From Phymatolithon calcareum (Eukaryota; Rhodophyta; Florideophyceae; Hapalidiales), in NCBI GenBank assembly GCA_977006965.1, contig OZ345361.1, forward strand, positions 1,736,001 to 1,800,000: a DNA stretch of 64,000 nucleotides, read 5' to 3'. The number at the start of each line of letters is the position of its first letter. Position 1 is the first letter of the stretch. The notes below the pieces were generated by a model. It saw only the letters and a list, made by a program, of their open reading frames with translations. It did no database searches and was not told the origin of the DNA. The position numbers were made by a program, and so were the translations under genes. This document shows, piece after piece, positions 40,201 to 52,193 of the stretch.

Positions 40201-42935
40201 CGGCACCGGTACACGCGTGGAATGGAATTTCAACGAACGTTGAAGACCTTCGAGCACCAAAACCGTAGCTTATTTACGAAGAAGACTGTTCTTTGCCATG
40301 CAGGTGTCAGAGAACTGAGCGATATCCATCGGGCGCCACCATGCACGCAATCGATAATGGAATGGATAATGGCAACACCTTCGGTAATTACTCATGCCCT
40401 GTGCAACCGACCGTACATAGTGACGACGTTCAAGCGGCAAGCGAACACCGAACAAACGACCTGGGGGTACAGTGGTTATAAGACTTCCGCCGAGTGGAGC
40501 GATATCTGTAGGATCAGGGGTTCTACTCTAGAGCGGGTTGATCAGCTGCAATTTCCTTGCAGTTTTCCAGTAGGACTTCCAGAGTTTTCAAGGCGCATTG
40601 ATAATTACCAATGATAATTGACAAAGGGAGCTTCAATTAACAGAAATCCATTAATAATTAACGATATGTTCCGGCGTCTTACATTACTTAAGGCAATTGG
40701 TTGCACATGGATTTCACCTTGTCGTGTTGTGCCGCAATGCTCAGCATCTGAGTAGCAAAATGGTTTCCAAATCGAGCTACCTCTTCAGAAGACAACTACC
40801 GTAAGATAGTCGTCGGTAGGGTAGAGTATACGGCTTACCAAGTCGCACATTTCAGGTGCTGCTTCACTGCGTCCGACCAACCCTAGAGTCAATCTTTGGC
40901 GACGTCCCGAACCTCGACTTTCAAGCAGCTGTCAACCCGCAAGAAATAGATTAGAATGGAAGAAGCTTAGGACCTCAAAGTGCTGCTAGCCCCACAAGGG
41001 GAATAAGTAGAATGAAAAAAAGAAAAGTCGCATATTGTGCGCACTCCGGCAATAAAGAAAGAAAGAAACGCCGAACAAGAAGTACCATCACCATCATGAT
41101 CATCATGATGGTGCTGCAGAGTTAAACCGAAATATATAAATGGACGTACCACTGAAATTATTTTGCCACCTGACACTGTCTTGCACACTCACTAGAGTTT
41201 ATTGACAGAACATGATATACAAATTTGTAATCGCGGTTGCGACACCCACTCGCATATTTATACACATAAATGTGTATAAATAAGTGCGTGAGTGTGGGCA
41301 CCGCGATTGTTTGTAGGACCCGGAACTTAAGAAAGAGAGCAGAGATCGGCATGGCATGGTGACTGCTGAACTGCAGCAGAAACCGAGTAACGGGATCACT
41401 CTTACAGAATTTATCCGAAGACGTTTCGATGTGTGGTGCAAATGGCATTCGTTAGAGTGTTCAATTTTCTTTCCATATAGTCTACAATTATCTTGGTAGA
41501 TTCTTTACATAGAAACACTTTAAGAGTCGCCAAACTCATCCATTGATGGAATTCGGCAAGCAAGTACAACCAAAGGAATATTATTGCTTCACACCATTCT
41601 GATGGTCAAGGTCCCTGGACCTTGACCTGTTGAAGATCGCAGGTAACTCCCAAAGGATTCCTCTTTATTAAAATTACCAATAGTTTAATTGCGCTATACC
41701 GTTCGTTCTTCCGCTCCAAGGGATTCCTGATCATGGACCACCAAGCTATACGACAATGTGAGCATACATGGGAAAAGAATTATCAACAAGAAATAATGAC
41801 AGCCCACAAGTAAAAGCAAACGAGAAGACATCTCAAGTGTATCCTTATCTCCGATTGCCACATGGCAAAGACGAAACGCACCTCACCTTGCCATAGGGCG
41901 ATGGACGAGGAATCCAGAACCTTTCCAGCCGGGAGCTGAATCAGATCACATTTTCATGCGTGCTGACAGAACTCCTTACGTGATGGCACTCGCCACTGCC
42001 CAGTCAGCTGCCCCTGATGCTGTGCAAAATCATGGAGGCGTAATTCAGAGTGAGTCATGCCGCGAAAATGAGATGCACTTCGCCCCAAATAAAGTATGCT
42101 TTCAATACAAGCGGCCACAAATGCTTGATTGGAATAGCATTGCCCTGCTCGCGCGCTCCATCACTGTGGTTCACCCTCCGCTAACTGGATACGCATTAGC
42201 TTGTTGCGCCAAATTCACCGTTCATATCTCAGCCAAACCAGTCTAGCGCACCCTCTAGCGGTTGCTTTCCACTCCACGCAGCATCACCCATCAAGAAAGT
42301 GGCAATCTTACGTTGTCACGGTGTATCGACATGGACCTACAGCGAAACGGATCCTAACTACACAAAAACAGTATGGTTACTCTTCATTGTAAACTCGGCA
42401 AATTAGAAGTAAAATTATCTCTACGTTCACCCTCAGCAGCGACTTCCAGTCAGCGAGAATGAAATGTCTAAATCGCTGCATCGCGCATCGCCCGGGAATA
42501 CCATCCGCCCGCACCAATTGAGCAACGCGTTCCGCCGTTGCCCGGCGGACAAAAAGCGGTGCGACAAGGAAAAGGATGTGAAACGCGAAGTACTCTCATC
42601 TTCGTAGCTCCAGATTCTCCAAATTGCGCGAAATCCCAATTTCGCCCCCCCCCCCCCCCCCGCCGCCCAAGCGACGTGTTTCCCCCTCAAGTGAACTATT
42701 TGCTCAGGAATTTTTTCCGCAAAAGCTCCGGTTGATAGCCGATTCGCATTGGGAATCGCTTTATTCAAGGTACTTGAGCTACTTAGTGCGCTGGATGGGT
42801 CCATAATCCATATCTGGATGTTGCCTTCGCGCCCCCATTCACTTCAACTAGGTCAATGAACCTGATACCTTCTATAGTTTTGAAAAATAGGTCTGCTATC
42901 TGTATAGATAAGAAAATAATGTGCAGTAGCTCTGT
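37223..42935. other. gene-poor region
   Basis: 5.7 kb without a recognisable gene; the longest frames (39027-39563 plus, 40222-40614 plus) have no motifs. It holds palindromes at 38742-38780 (14-bp arms), 39025-39072 and 41605-41628, a run of 17 C at 42645-42661, and at about 40690-41065 a stretch ending in AATAAAGAAAGAAAGAAA that shares ATGGATTTCACC and TGTGCCGCAATGCTCA with the LINE-derived insertion at 42947-43727, so it is probably a related retroelement end. Confidence 0.5.
39025..39072. repeat. 48-bp perfect palindrome
   Basis: AAGTGCAACTTATTAACGCA... reads the same on both strands through a TTAA-type centre; there is no loop and no mismatch. Confidence 0.9.
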
Positions 42936-42946
42936 AAAACCACTCC

Positions 42947-43727
42947 GGAGGAGAGGGAGAGAAGGGTTTGACCGGACCGAACGGACCACAAACGAAAAAA
43001 GACAAGTTTCCGGCGCGGGCGCGGGCGCCCGCGCCGGCGCAAGTGGCCGCAGCGATAAAGCTGCACAAAGCGCTCCTTCCGACGGTAATCCCGCCGGAAA
43101 TGGCGGACGCGATCGTGAACGCGCACTCCAGGGACTTGGCGAATCGAGAACTTGCCACACTTGAAATGCCAGACCCAAGCCCGCCGTTGCAAGATTTCGA
43201 GAAAATCTTGCGAATTTAAGCGGATTTGATACAGGCCGGCTATCATACCGGTCCGGCCCGTTCACCTGTGCGTCACAGATAGGAACCAAGAGCTCAGTCA
43301 GGAATTTTTCCCCGCTACAGTGCAGGGTTTTTTTGAACTTGCAAGAGCTGTGATCCGGCCTCCCCATGGGAGAAGACTATCACCTTCTGGTAGTATGGTA
43401 GTACATGGATTCCGCCCTGAGTGGTGTGCCGCAACGCTCAAGGAAGCTGGGAGAGAAGACAGAAGAAGATGAAAGAAGGCAGCGAGATGACTAGCTACCG
43501 TGAGCGTCCTAAATGGTTTCCAACCCGGGGCATCCCTTTGAAGGACGGCGACTGAAGATTGGCTATGTAGCGATATAGATGTTAAGCTTCCCCAAGGTCT
43601 GCACATTGTGCAGCTTGGGCAGCTGTTGTGACATCAAGTACCACTCGTATCTGTTAAGTCTACTGGAGCCGTAAGGATGTGGAGTTGTTTACCAGCTCTG
43701 ATAAATCCCGCAATAAAAGAAAGAAAG
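42947..43727 (+). mobile_element. LINE-derived non-autonomous retroelement with 11-bp TSD
   Basis: The 781-bp insertion ends in AATAAAAGAAAGAAAGAAA and is flanked by an exact 11-bp repeat AAAACCACTCC (42936-42946 and 43728-43738), as produced by target-primed reverse transcription. It begins GGAGGAGAGGGAGAG and has a short plus-strand frame (42968-43219, Ala/Pro-rich, then LPTVIPPEMADAIV) that could be a shortened ORF1, followed by a GC palindrome and non-coding 3' sequence. No reverse transcriptase, so it depended on another element. Confidence 0.8.
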
Positions 43728-43738
43728 AAAACCACTCC

Positions 43739-46066
43739 CATTGTGTAACATGGCAACCAAGCTACCGTTATTCTATGTTCTCTTTGAAACCGCCATAGAC
43801 TGCAGGTCATTGAATATTGTGTATTTCATACACAGTGAAGAAACGGCTGAGCTTTTGTGCTGTACCTTTTTACTGCGATTCAACTTAATCTAGATGTCAT
43901 CGCAAGCGAGAGATACACGCGCGCGGCGTCAGGTGATGGAACGATAACCCTAACCCTCTGCAGGTAAGGTCGAGCAAATGTGCTAGAATTTGAAACCTGT
44001 AGGAAATGCACACACTTGTACTAACTGGTGTGTGATACTGTGCCTGGAACAACGAAGCTTCACCATGTGAAGCTAGCACGCCAAATTTTTTGTGTTTACG
44101 CAAATATTTGGACTACTTTGTCTCAGTTAAAAAAATTATTCGCTGATTCATCTTGCGGGCAGACGACCGTCGAGTAGCGTGGAGGCCTATCTTCGCCACG
44201 TGGTGGTGAACTGCTATACGTATTACACCTCTGTATATCGTGATGCGTAGTAAACCGCATTTCTGTGCATCACCCTGATCGCGAATGAGATAAAGTTAAG
44301 AATTTCCGGGAATTGTATCAGCGCAGTCGTCGGAATGTTGCGTTTTCAACAGTTGCTACTTTACTGTATAGCGAGATACATGTCCCGAGTCGTCAATGGC
44401 GATCAGTCTCACCTCAACTGAGTTTTTCAGTTTTTCTCCTTTTTTCGGCTTCTCTCAGCCATCATTGGCGAGACCTCGTCATAATACTAACGCTTTGGAT
44501 ATCTCGCTCATATTATGAGCGAGATATCGAAAGCGTTCCTGTAGTTTGTTGCCTCTTTCCTCCACGCCACGGGCCCCAGGTACTACCATAAATTAAAACC
44601 ATAACCATACATTGTACTGTATGCCGTGAGTCATCATAGGATTGAATGCCACTGCTCTCACCGGCGAAAGTGATGGAACATTCCTCGAATTTTCCGGATC
44701 TGAATTACGTGGACACTACAGTATGCTGCGGGGCGCAGTGAAAGCGTGGCGTGTGCAAGTGAAGGTGGAAGACAAAATCAAGTATTCTCAGAGGATGCGA
44801 AATGGCTCCCCTTCGTCACAATGGAAAAGAGGCCCCTTTCGTGTGGACAAGCGCTGTTAGCCATATGATGACACTTCCTATTGCACGGGTGATTATGAGA
44901 TGGTGCAGTTGTAGGGCAATTCAGCTACAATAGTTCCAATGCTGTGGAGCTCCCGGCCTCCACCGCAAGGTAACAGAAGCCAGCGCTAGCAATTCAATTG
45001 ACATTGCGGTTGGATGGATTCCTTGGACATGAACGTTACTTCGTCGCCATTTGTTGCCACAATCTGTCGGCGTTTCTGCCCCGGGGCAGGAACATCTTCA
45101 AGAATCTATTCAAGTCGACTCATTCGACAACGACAAGTTAATGAGATCACAAATGACATTGACACAGACAGAAATGCCCACACCTGAGAACGTCTGAGAA
45201 CGTTTGCTCACCACAAATAACAAAGGAGCCACCTCCGCAACCACAGTTTTGACGTAGCATGTTATGGACTGCAATTACCCCACTAGAAATAAGAGATCCA
45301 AACACTTTCCAGCTAGAGTAATTCTAGCTTGAAGAACGCCACTTTTTGAAATCAAGAATTTCAAGGTCAATTCCATATGGAATGTGGCGCTCAGGAAAAC
45401 GAGTGTGTTAAACCCTTCGTACAAGATCATTACCATGTCCTTTTGTTGACGATCTAAAGAGCTTCATATTGCTTCCTACGCGCTCCTCTTGTGAGTATTA
45501 TGGTTTATCCACAATGGGAATTGTTAGCATGTTTACAGGAACACCCAGACAAAAATCTGCTTCCAGACACAGCGCTCCGTATGTCAGATTACAAATATGC
45601 TGAACGAACAACAGAAGCATGCTTCACCAGATGCAAAGAACAGAGTGAGATGAAGCAAGGATGCGCAGCGGTGGTCATAAGACTCGCCCATAATGCGCAA
45701 AATCAATGAAATCGTCATTTGCGAATTCGCTGCACCGTTTAGCCTTATCTATTCTTGTTCGGCCTCTTGGAGTTGTTGAATTTTACACAAACTCGTAGTG
45801 TACATCGAGCAACAATTGCCAACTAAGTACAGAACAACAGTTACCCAAATGGATTGTTAAAAATTAAGATCCCTGTACAATTTCATATGCGTACGAGTTG
45901 AGGAAAGGAAGGCAGCCCCTTGGGCAGTTAGATGCCCCGGTGTACACTCCGCACAGTTCTTATCTACAGATTTCCAAACGCTCCGACGTCATTACTTCAA
46001 GAAAGACATTCAGACACATAGGCAAAGTACATGCAGAACATTAGACAACAAGCACGCATCGATCTG
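43739..46066. other. gene-poor region
   Basis: 2.3 kb without recognised gene. Includes the palindrome at 44489-44537 and the second occurrence of the dispersed repeat (about 44553-44625). Confidence 0.4.
44489..44537. repeat. near-perfect palindrome, 24-bp arms
   Basis: AACGCTTTGGATATCTCGCT... pairs with the following arm around a single central base; one mismatch. Confidence 0.88.
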
Positions 46067-47608
46067 CTATTCCTTCGCCATCCATTCCACACCGGTCAGT
46101 TGCTTAACGTAAATATCTGAAATCTCTGCCTCCGTCGTCCGCAGCGCATCTCGATGCTTGCGATAATCCTCCCGAATTGTGCCCACCAGCGAGCTCTGCC
46201 ACGACGAAACGCTGTCAACAGCCTCAATAGCACTATCAACAGTTGTGACCATTTTCTCCACACGTGAAAAACCTGAAACATTTCTCTCCCGCTGTGGCCA
46301 CTTTCCGAGCAGCCCTTCTTCGATAGATTCCAACGGCACGAGTCTTCGTTCGATAAGATGAGGCGCCAATCCCAGAATAGAACTGTATCGCTCATCAATC
46401 TCGGTCCACATCTTTTTCGCCGCACTTGGCAATCGAACTCTTGCCATCGTAAATCGCGAAAGTGCACGAGTTGCCTTCACTGAGCTACGAACCTGCGAGA
46501 AAATCGGAATCTTTCGCTCACGTCGCCCGGATGGCTCGGAACGAAGAAGACCCTCAGAGTCTACGTCTGAATTCTGCACGCAAACCAGTTCAGAATCGGC
46601 GCGTTCCGACATCGTCAGCGGACGAGACCATATCCTTGAGCGGAACAATCGGAACGAACTACCTTGGGCAGATGCAGCGACGCCGTCATACTGGCTGTGG
46701 GAGGGTTGTATGCGATCGTGACGAACAGAGTTCGGCTTGCGATTGCGATCGAAAAAGTTCAACTTTGAAATCGACGGAGGCTCAAATGCGTCCACATCCC
46801 TATCGACCTCGGGAAATGTTTTTTGTGATTGCGTTGTATAGTTATTGCCGTCAATAACACGATTGAATGAATGCGGCTTGCAATTGTTACGATCCAGAAC
46901 ATCAATGCATGGTTCCGGTGTGTAGTCCGTGTTATCCAATACACCACAGGACACCATACTGTAGGGCTCTTCCTCCTGCTGTTCCTCCGTCGGGATGGAT
47001 GGTGTGGACGCCAAAGATTCCCCCTCAAGAAGCGGACCGCGTGTGTGTGTTCGCACTTGGTCGTATTCCTCGGTGAGCGCCTTGAGCAGTGCGGCAAGAT
47101 CTGCAAGCACGCGTCCTAAGCCGGAAATCGCACGTTCAACCTGAAGTTGACTGCGAAGCGCGCAATAAGCTTGAAGACGCATATGAGCGAGTCCCGCGCG
47201 ATTCTTTTGTAGTTCACGGGCTTCCTCGGACGCGTTATTGATGAGATACGTGTCCTCAATAATGCGCATTTTCGCACGGGCACGGGAAACGCGCTTCTCT
47301 TCTTGTCGCAGTTGATCGCGTTGTTTGTCGGCTTTAGTCAAGGCGGCGCGAAGCACGCGCAAAGACCCGTCTTCAGCCGCCTGACCGGATACCATTAGGT
47401 CCTCGATACGTGCGCGAAAGCCGTCGGCGCGAGCGCGCTTGGCGACGTCAACGCCATTGCGCACGACGGAAGTTAGGGCGAGATATTCGGCATGCACAGA
47501 TTTGGCGGCGGAGGGTGTAAGGGATTTCCGGGCACGTCGCGGTCCGGGTGGTACTTCGCGCCGCACGTAGGCCGAGTAGTTGAGTGAAGAGAGTTGGAGA
47601 TTGCTCAT
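46067..47608 (-). CDS. hypothetical coiled-coil protein
   Basis: Start ATG 47608 (MSNLQLSSLNYSAYV) gives 513 residues; the frame is open to 47806 without ATG. No family recognised. The first 30 residues are basic. Residues about 60-180 form a long Ala/Arg/Glu-rich helix with coiled-coil character (ALTKADKQRDQLRQEEKRVS). The middle third is polar and low in complexity. The last 110 residues are again helical (IREDYRKHRDALRTTEAEI). It could be a BAR- or septum-like scaffolding protein, but that is only a shape argument. Confidence 0.6.
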   Translation of the reverse strand: MSNLQLSSLNYSAYVRREVPPGPRRARKSLTPSAAKSVHAEYLALTSVVRNGVDVAKRARADGFRARIEDLMVSGQAAEDGSLRVLRAALTKADKQRDQLRQEEKRVSRARAKMRIIEDTYLINNASEEARELQKNRAGLAHMRLQAYCALRSQLQVERAISGLGRVLADLAALLKALTEEYDQVRTHTRGPLLEGESLASTPSIPTEEQQEEEPYSMVSCGVLDNTDYTPEPCIDVLDRNNCKPHSFNRVIDGNNYTTQSQKTFPEVDRDVDAFEPPSISKLNFFDRNRKPNSVRHDRIQPSHSQYDGVAASAQGSSFRLFRSRIWSRPLTMSERADSELVCVQNSDVDSEGLLRSEPSGRRERKIPIFSQVRSSVKATRALSRFTMARVRLPSAAKKMWTEIDERYSSILGLAPHLIERRLVPLESIEEGLLGKWPQRERNVSGFSRVEKMVTTVDSAIEAVDSVSSWQSSLVGTIREDYRKHRDALRTTEAEISDIYVKQLTGVEWMAKE

Positions 47609-49704
47609 GATCGCCGTGCGCAACGCGCGGCGCGGGAGACAAACGAGAAATGCGCGCGGGGCTGATGCGCAGGAGTCGAGCTCGAACGGAAACGAAGGAA
47701 GCGATAAAGCAGACGCGAGAGGTGCAAAGCGTGAGAGGTGGCACAGTTGGGTAAGAATACGATCGGTGCGGACGCCACTGCTGCAAAAGACACGGCAAAA
47801 TTGCACGTGGTTTTCGTGCTGTCCGATTCCTACTCCACCTACATATTAGGAGCTTCACACTTTGGATCAAGCAGACTCTCATAAACGGGCCGGAATCGCA
47901 AATCGTTGATCCAAAGTGGTCTCCTTGTCCGTGCAGTCCGAGGAGGTCCCATTCTCATCCTCAGTCGTCTCAAATGTTTTCAAAAAAATTCATATTTTCG
48001 TACTGATACAGCTGTTGACATCAACAGCAGGTGGGAGACGACGAGTCATAAGCCAAGTGCGGAGCGATGAATCCAAGTCATGTTTGAGGATACCTCAATT
48101 CACACGGCTGCAGGAATACTTTCATCTACTTCGCGCTGTCTGCCAAATGATTGGGTCCTGCATGACATCCTTCATACATTAAGGAACACTTACAAGACTC
48201 TGGATGCATATGACAAAACATCTTGAGAAAATAATCAAAAAACGGGTAGCCTACGTCGGCGTGTGATTGCGCTACGGAGGGCATGAAAATATTAGGGTTT
48301 CTTGTCTCCCTCAACTCTCCAATCAACGCTCCCATTGAAAACCTCTCTTTGAGGCAGTCGGAACATGTGTCATTCGGAAACATTTTTTTCATGTTTAGGG
48401 AACGTGATCACCGAGTATTTCCTTTCACTTGACCAATAAATTCTTATTCGCAATTATGAGCCTTGTTGTACAGTACATGTTTTTATCAAAGATTGAAAAC
48501 TTTCGAAGCAAGTCAAGGCACGCGTGTGCGAGCACAGGCTTGTATATTGTACAGTTGTCAGGCTCCGCACCAGCCTGGCAGGCATTCCCATGCACGAATT
48601 TCTCCTGATTCCGTATCGCATCATTGAAAAAGCGGATTTGAAAGCCGCTCTAATGCTTCGTTGCGTTGCCGACGACGCCAACTGGCACAGGAATGACTAC
48701 TGTACGGAATTCTGCACCACTGGTGCCGCGAGAATTTTGAAACTTACACATCTCGCACGAACTATCCAATTGAAAAATTGCATCCTCATGGCTCTGCAGA
48801 TTCCGACGAACCACGTAGAAGAAAGATATATGGCGATGTGGATCCACTTCCCGAAGTTTCGAAATGCTTCCAATTTTTTCGTTCTCTCATTGGCCACAAA
48901 TATGGCACGTGTGCATTACGTGGGCTTAGATACAATTCTCGGCTGTGTGCACTCAATCATGTTTGGCATCCCCTCGATCTCCGATATCTCCCAGTCTAAC
49001 AGTGTGTTTGGATCTCCGATCTAAGAAAGGCGTATCATATTTGACGCAGAATTACTGCGGGGTCCTATGATACGCACTACTACCACTTGTCGTAGAATGA
49101 CAGGCCAGATTCTTCTTGTGTCAGATATTTTCCCTAAAATGATAAAGTTTTTTTTCCCAATAATTGAAGAATTTTTAAAAAGTATTTTTTCAATTATTGG
49201 GAAAACTTTAGACAAAACTAATTTTTTTGGAGAGGAACATCTCGAGATGTTCATCCGCAAAAAATTAGTTTCCTCGCAACCGCGGTGACGACCCCTTTCC
49301 TTGCTACTGTAATGATATGGTATTTGTTGTTGAGGTCCATCTCTGGGCAAACTGTTTTTCACTGCCCCCGAAACGGACCAACTGACCTTGGCCCTCATCA
49401 TTTGCGAACGTCCGATCGGGCGGCTCAGCCAGAGATTGGACCGTGAGCCACAACTGTCCTTCCACTTCCATGACGAAAGTGGAAGGACAGTAATTGCCTG
49501 TTGTTTTACCCCAAGCCCAGGTGAATGCCCCAGACATTAATTGAATGTCACCTGAAAATGACCGCAGTTTCTTACTGGCCCTTGTGTCAATGAAGATTTT
49601 CTCCATAAACTTCGATTTAGCTGACTCCTACGCAACTTTTTTCGGCTTGAATTGCGACCTACAGAGCTCCTGCGAGCTCACAGCGTATCAAACTTCTTTT
49701 CCAA
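47609..49704. other. intergenic with a cluster of hairpins
   Basis: The frame at 48524-49024 (plus) is unrecognised. Hairpins: 47866-47916 (13-bp arms), 49144-49209 (about 21-bp arms, interrupted by a T run), 49214-49271, and 49453-49491 (perfect 15-bp stem, 9-base loop). The last three lie within 560 bp upstream of the LRR-HlyIII gene. Confidence 0.5.
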
Positions 49705-50883
49705 ATGGAAAACAAGGCGTGCGCGGCGCAGCGCTACAAATCCATATGCGAGCGACATGGTCACCCTACCTGTGAACACCTAATGCAATCTTTGGAGAGA
49801 AAAGAGGCTGTTGTAACAGCCAAAGGTGACACAGTAACAGGCCTTCTAAACCTACTGCTATCTGGATGTGCCCCTTTCGTGAAGAGGGTGTCTCTACCAA
49901 GAATTGCACCTGAGCACAGGGCCCAAATTGCCAAGTTTGTTTCGGAAAACACTCACGTCAAAGAACTCGATCTCACTGGGGCATCTCTCGGTAACTCAGG
50001 CGTCCTCTCTATTCTTCTCGCCCTTGGAAATTCCACTGTTAGTGTCATTTCCGTTCTCGATGTTGCCAACGTGGGGCTGACGAAAAAGGGAGCGCGAGAT
50101 GTGGCCTTGTTGTTAGCATCCACGAAATTCAGTTCACTGCAAAGTTTAAATTTGGCCCGAAATTGCATGGATAACAAAGGTCTCGTCGCACTACAAAAGG
50201 CCGCGGTCGTTGCCGGTATATCCGTTTCTCTCGACGGAAATCTCTGCCTAGTGGAGACCCTCAATGCAATTACGCACGGCGTCGGTGCAACTGCCGCCGT
50301 GTTTGGAGGATGGAAGATGATGAAACGTGCTGTTGAGCAGGAGGCATCTAACAGCGTTTTGATAGCCGTTGTTTTGTTCATTCTCTCGCTCTTCACGATG
50401 ATGATGAGTAGTTGTCTCTATCACGCGAGCCATCGGCGATTTCAACTTAACAAACATCTGCGCAAGGCCGACCATTGCGGCATCTTCCTCCTTATCGCTG
50501 GCACCTACACCCCGTTCTGTGTATCGTATACACTCGATTCCGTCGTTGGGCCCGTTGTGTTGACGGCGGTGTGGGTCTGTGCTGCAATCGGACTTCTTAT
50601 CAGTACGGGCCTTCTAAAAGCATCAAGTACGGTACGCGCATTGTTTGCGTTGAGTATGGGATGGATTGGTGCCGTGCCGGCAAAGCATATGATGCAGCGA
50701 ATGGAACCTGGGGCTGTTGCCCTTGTCGTCGGCGGCGGGGTGGCGTACTCACTCGGGATTATTTTTTATTTTTTGGGAAGAAAGAAAATTCCAATGATGC
50801 ATGTAGTATGGCATCTGGCTGTTATGCTGGGTGGGTCCTTGCACTACATTGCGTTGTGGCGTTATGTGTTGGTTTCAAGCTAG
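49705..50883 (+). CDS. LRR-HlyIII (PAQR-like) membrane protein
   Basis: 392 residues from ATG 49705, single exon. The N-terminal 185 residues carry about four leucine-rich repeats of the ribonuclease-inhibitor type (VKELDLTGASLGNSGVLSIL, LQSLNLARNCMDNKGLVAL). The C-terminal 205 residues form a seven-helix HlyIII/PAQR domain: SCLYHASH with H240, ADHCGIFLLIAGTYTPF with D256, and HVVWHLAVMLGGSLHY with H366 and H370. These match the zinc-binding Ser/His/Asp...His-x3-His set of the family. Members include adiponectin/progestin receptors and bacterial HlyIII proteins, and several are thought to be ceramidase-like hydrolases. The fusion suggests protein recognition coupled to the membrane domain; ligand and location unknown. 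The historical 'hemolysin' name does not imply a toxin here. Confidence 0.85.
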   Translation: MENKACAAQRYKSICERHGHPTCEHLMQSLERKEAVVTAKGDTVTGLLNLLLSGCAPFVKRVSLPRIAPEHRAQIAKFVSENTHVKELDLTGASLGNSGVLSILLALGNSTVSVISVLDVANVGLTKKGARDVALLLASTKFSSLQSLNLARNCMDNKGLVALQKAAVVAGISVSLDGNLCLVETLNAITHGVGATAAVFGGWKMMKRAVEQEASNSVLIAVVLFILSLFTMMMSSCLYHASHRRFQLNKHLRKADHCGIFLLIAGTYTPFCVSYTLDSVVGPVVLTAVWVCAAIGLLISTGLLKASSTVRALFALSMGWIGAVPAKHMMQRMEPGAVALVVGGGVAYSLGIIFYFLGRKKIPMMHVVWHLAVMLGGSLHYIALWRYVLVSS

Positions 50884-51719
50884 ATTCTGTGCTCGTTATC
50901 ACCAAAACTTGGCGAGGCTCGTGCATCCCTCGATCAGGCTCAGATTCGTTATTGCTTTGAGGACGCCGCCTCGCTTCCTCTACATCGGCATGCTTCCACA
51001 ATACCCCGGAGGGTGCCTGGAAACCAGTGAGTTTGAAGGCTTGTGTCCGTATATGTGCCCTTTTCAGGGGCAATGTGCGTGAGACTCAAGCTCGCCAGGT
51101 TATCCAGATGGCTTTAGGAAGTAACTTTCTGAAAATGAATGACTGGATAACAGCATGGATTTGACTGGCCACTCGGTCTTCCGTCGTCAAGCGGTCACGA
51201 CTAATTATGTTTAAGCGGTACTGTAGTCAGTCGATTACAATACAACCCTGGTTTTTGCGCCTCTCGGAAGAAAAAGAAAGTGGCAAGTTGCCCAGCTCAC
51301 CGTTGAGACTGTGAGAAGACGACGCTCTCTGCATAGGCGCCGTAAACAAGGCAATCAGGAGCTGCTTATTTCATTCAAAACAATTCTCTCGTCCCAGAAG
51401 CTGCAGTATATCGGCAAAGAGAGAACCAACACGGCAATCACGGAGAAATTATTTTCATTCCGAAATCAGGAACATCATTCATTCTTGTTGCTCTTTCGGT
51501 ATTCCCCGCGTTAATGTCCGTTTTCTGCGGCAGATTGGCAACCAGACCAGTAGAAAGGATGGTTGCATTGATGCAAGATATCGCGCGAACTGCATAAGTT
51601 CGCATTTTGAGTAAAGTAAAGAGCACCAAGCAAATACCCTAACAGTTCACTTGTAGCCGATCCAAGTTCACTCATCCTCAGTATTCATTCGGGGGATAAA
51701 CATCCTGAAAGCCATACGT
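50884..51719. other. intergenic, no gene seen
   Basis: 3' flank of the LRR-HlyIII gene; no gene or strong repeat. Confidence 0.4.
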
Positions 51720-52193
51720 ATCTACAAGTCTTTGATCCAACCAAGGTGGGAATACGCTACCCAACTCACACCTTGGACCTCAGAAGTACAAGAAGCTACC
51801 AAAGAAGTAGAAAGAACCTTCCTCTTCCAAGTATTCGGTAGTACGGCAAGTGGAAGGATCGAGCGGCTCCGGCTTCTGTGCAGGATCGAACCACCAGAAC
51901 ACAGGAGAGAAATATTAGCGTTGAGGATGCTGCTACGAGGAAAGGCAAGGAAGTCGGCTATCCTATCCAAGCCAAGGGAAGAGCGAAACTTCAAAGAACT
52001 GCAGTGGGCAAGTCATGATATTGCCGGGATGCTGCAACAAGAACAGTTCGCGGCCCCCTTCAAACATATGCAGGAAGGAAAATCTCCAGGCCAACTCCGG
52101 CGAATACTGTTCGCAAAAGAAGGCACGAGGCTCGAAGCAAGAAGAAAGAGGAAATACCGTATGACAAACCGGATGATTTCCCGGCCATCCTAA
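51720..52193 (+). pseudogene. LINE C-terminal remnant
   Basis: SLIQPRWEYATQLTPWTSE at the start matches LILPKWEHAVHVTPLT at about 34246, which follows a reverse-transcriptase fragment. The shared downstream LCRIEPP (51880s and 34388) supports common origin. No reverse-transcriptase core remains here. Confidence 0.6.

Noticed and set aside
40441-41080. Target duplication (ACACCGAACAA / ACGCCGAACAA) for the retroelement end near 41065
   Set aside because: The match is imperfect and the 5' end of the element cannot be seen, so borders are not claimed.
42433-43367. Minus-strand frames of 123 and 194 codons
   Set aside because: They read through a poly-C tract and across the border of the LINE-derived insertion, with no recognisable domain.
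46096-47882. Several frames of 80-145 codons on both strands
   Set aside because: Shadows of the 513-residue coiled-coil gene in other frames.
49705-50883. Toxin gene, from the name hemolysin III
   Set aside because: HlyIII/PAQR proteins are integral membrane proteins with a hydrolase-like zinc site; nothing indicates a secreted toxin.
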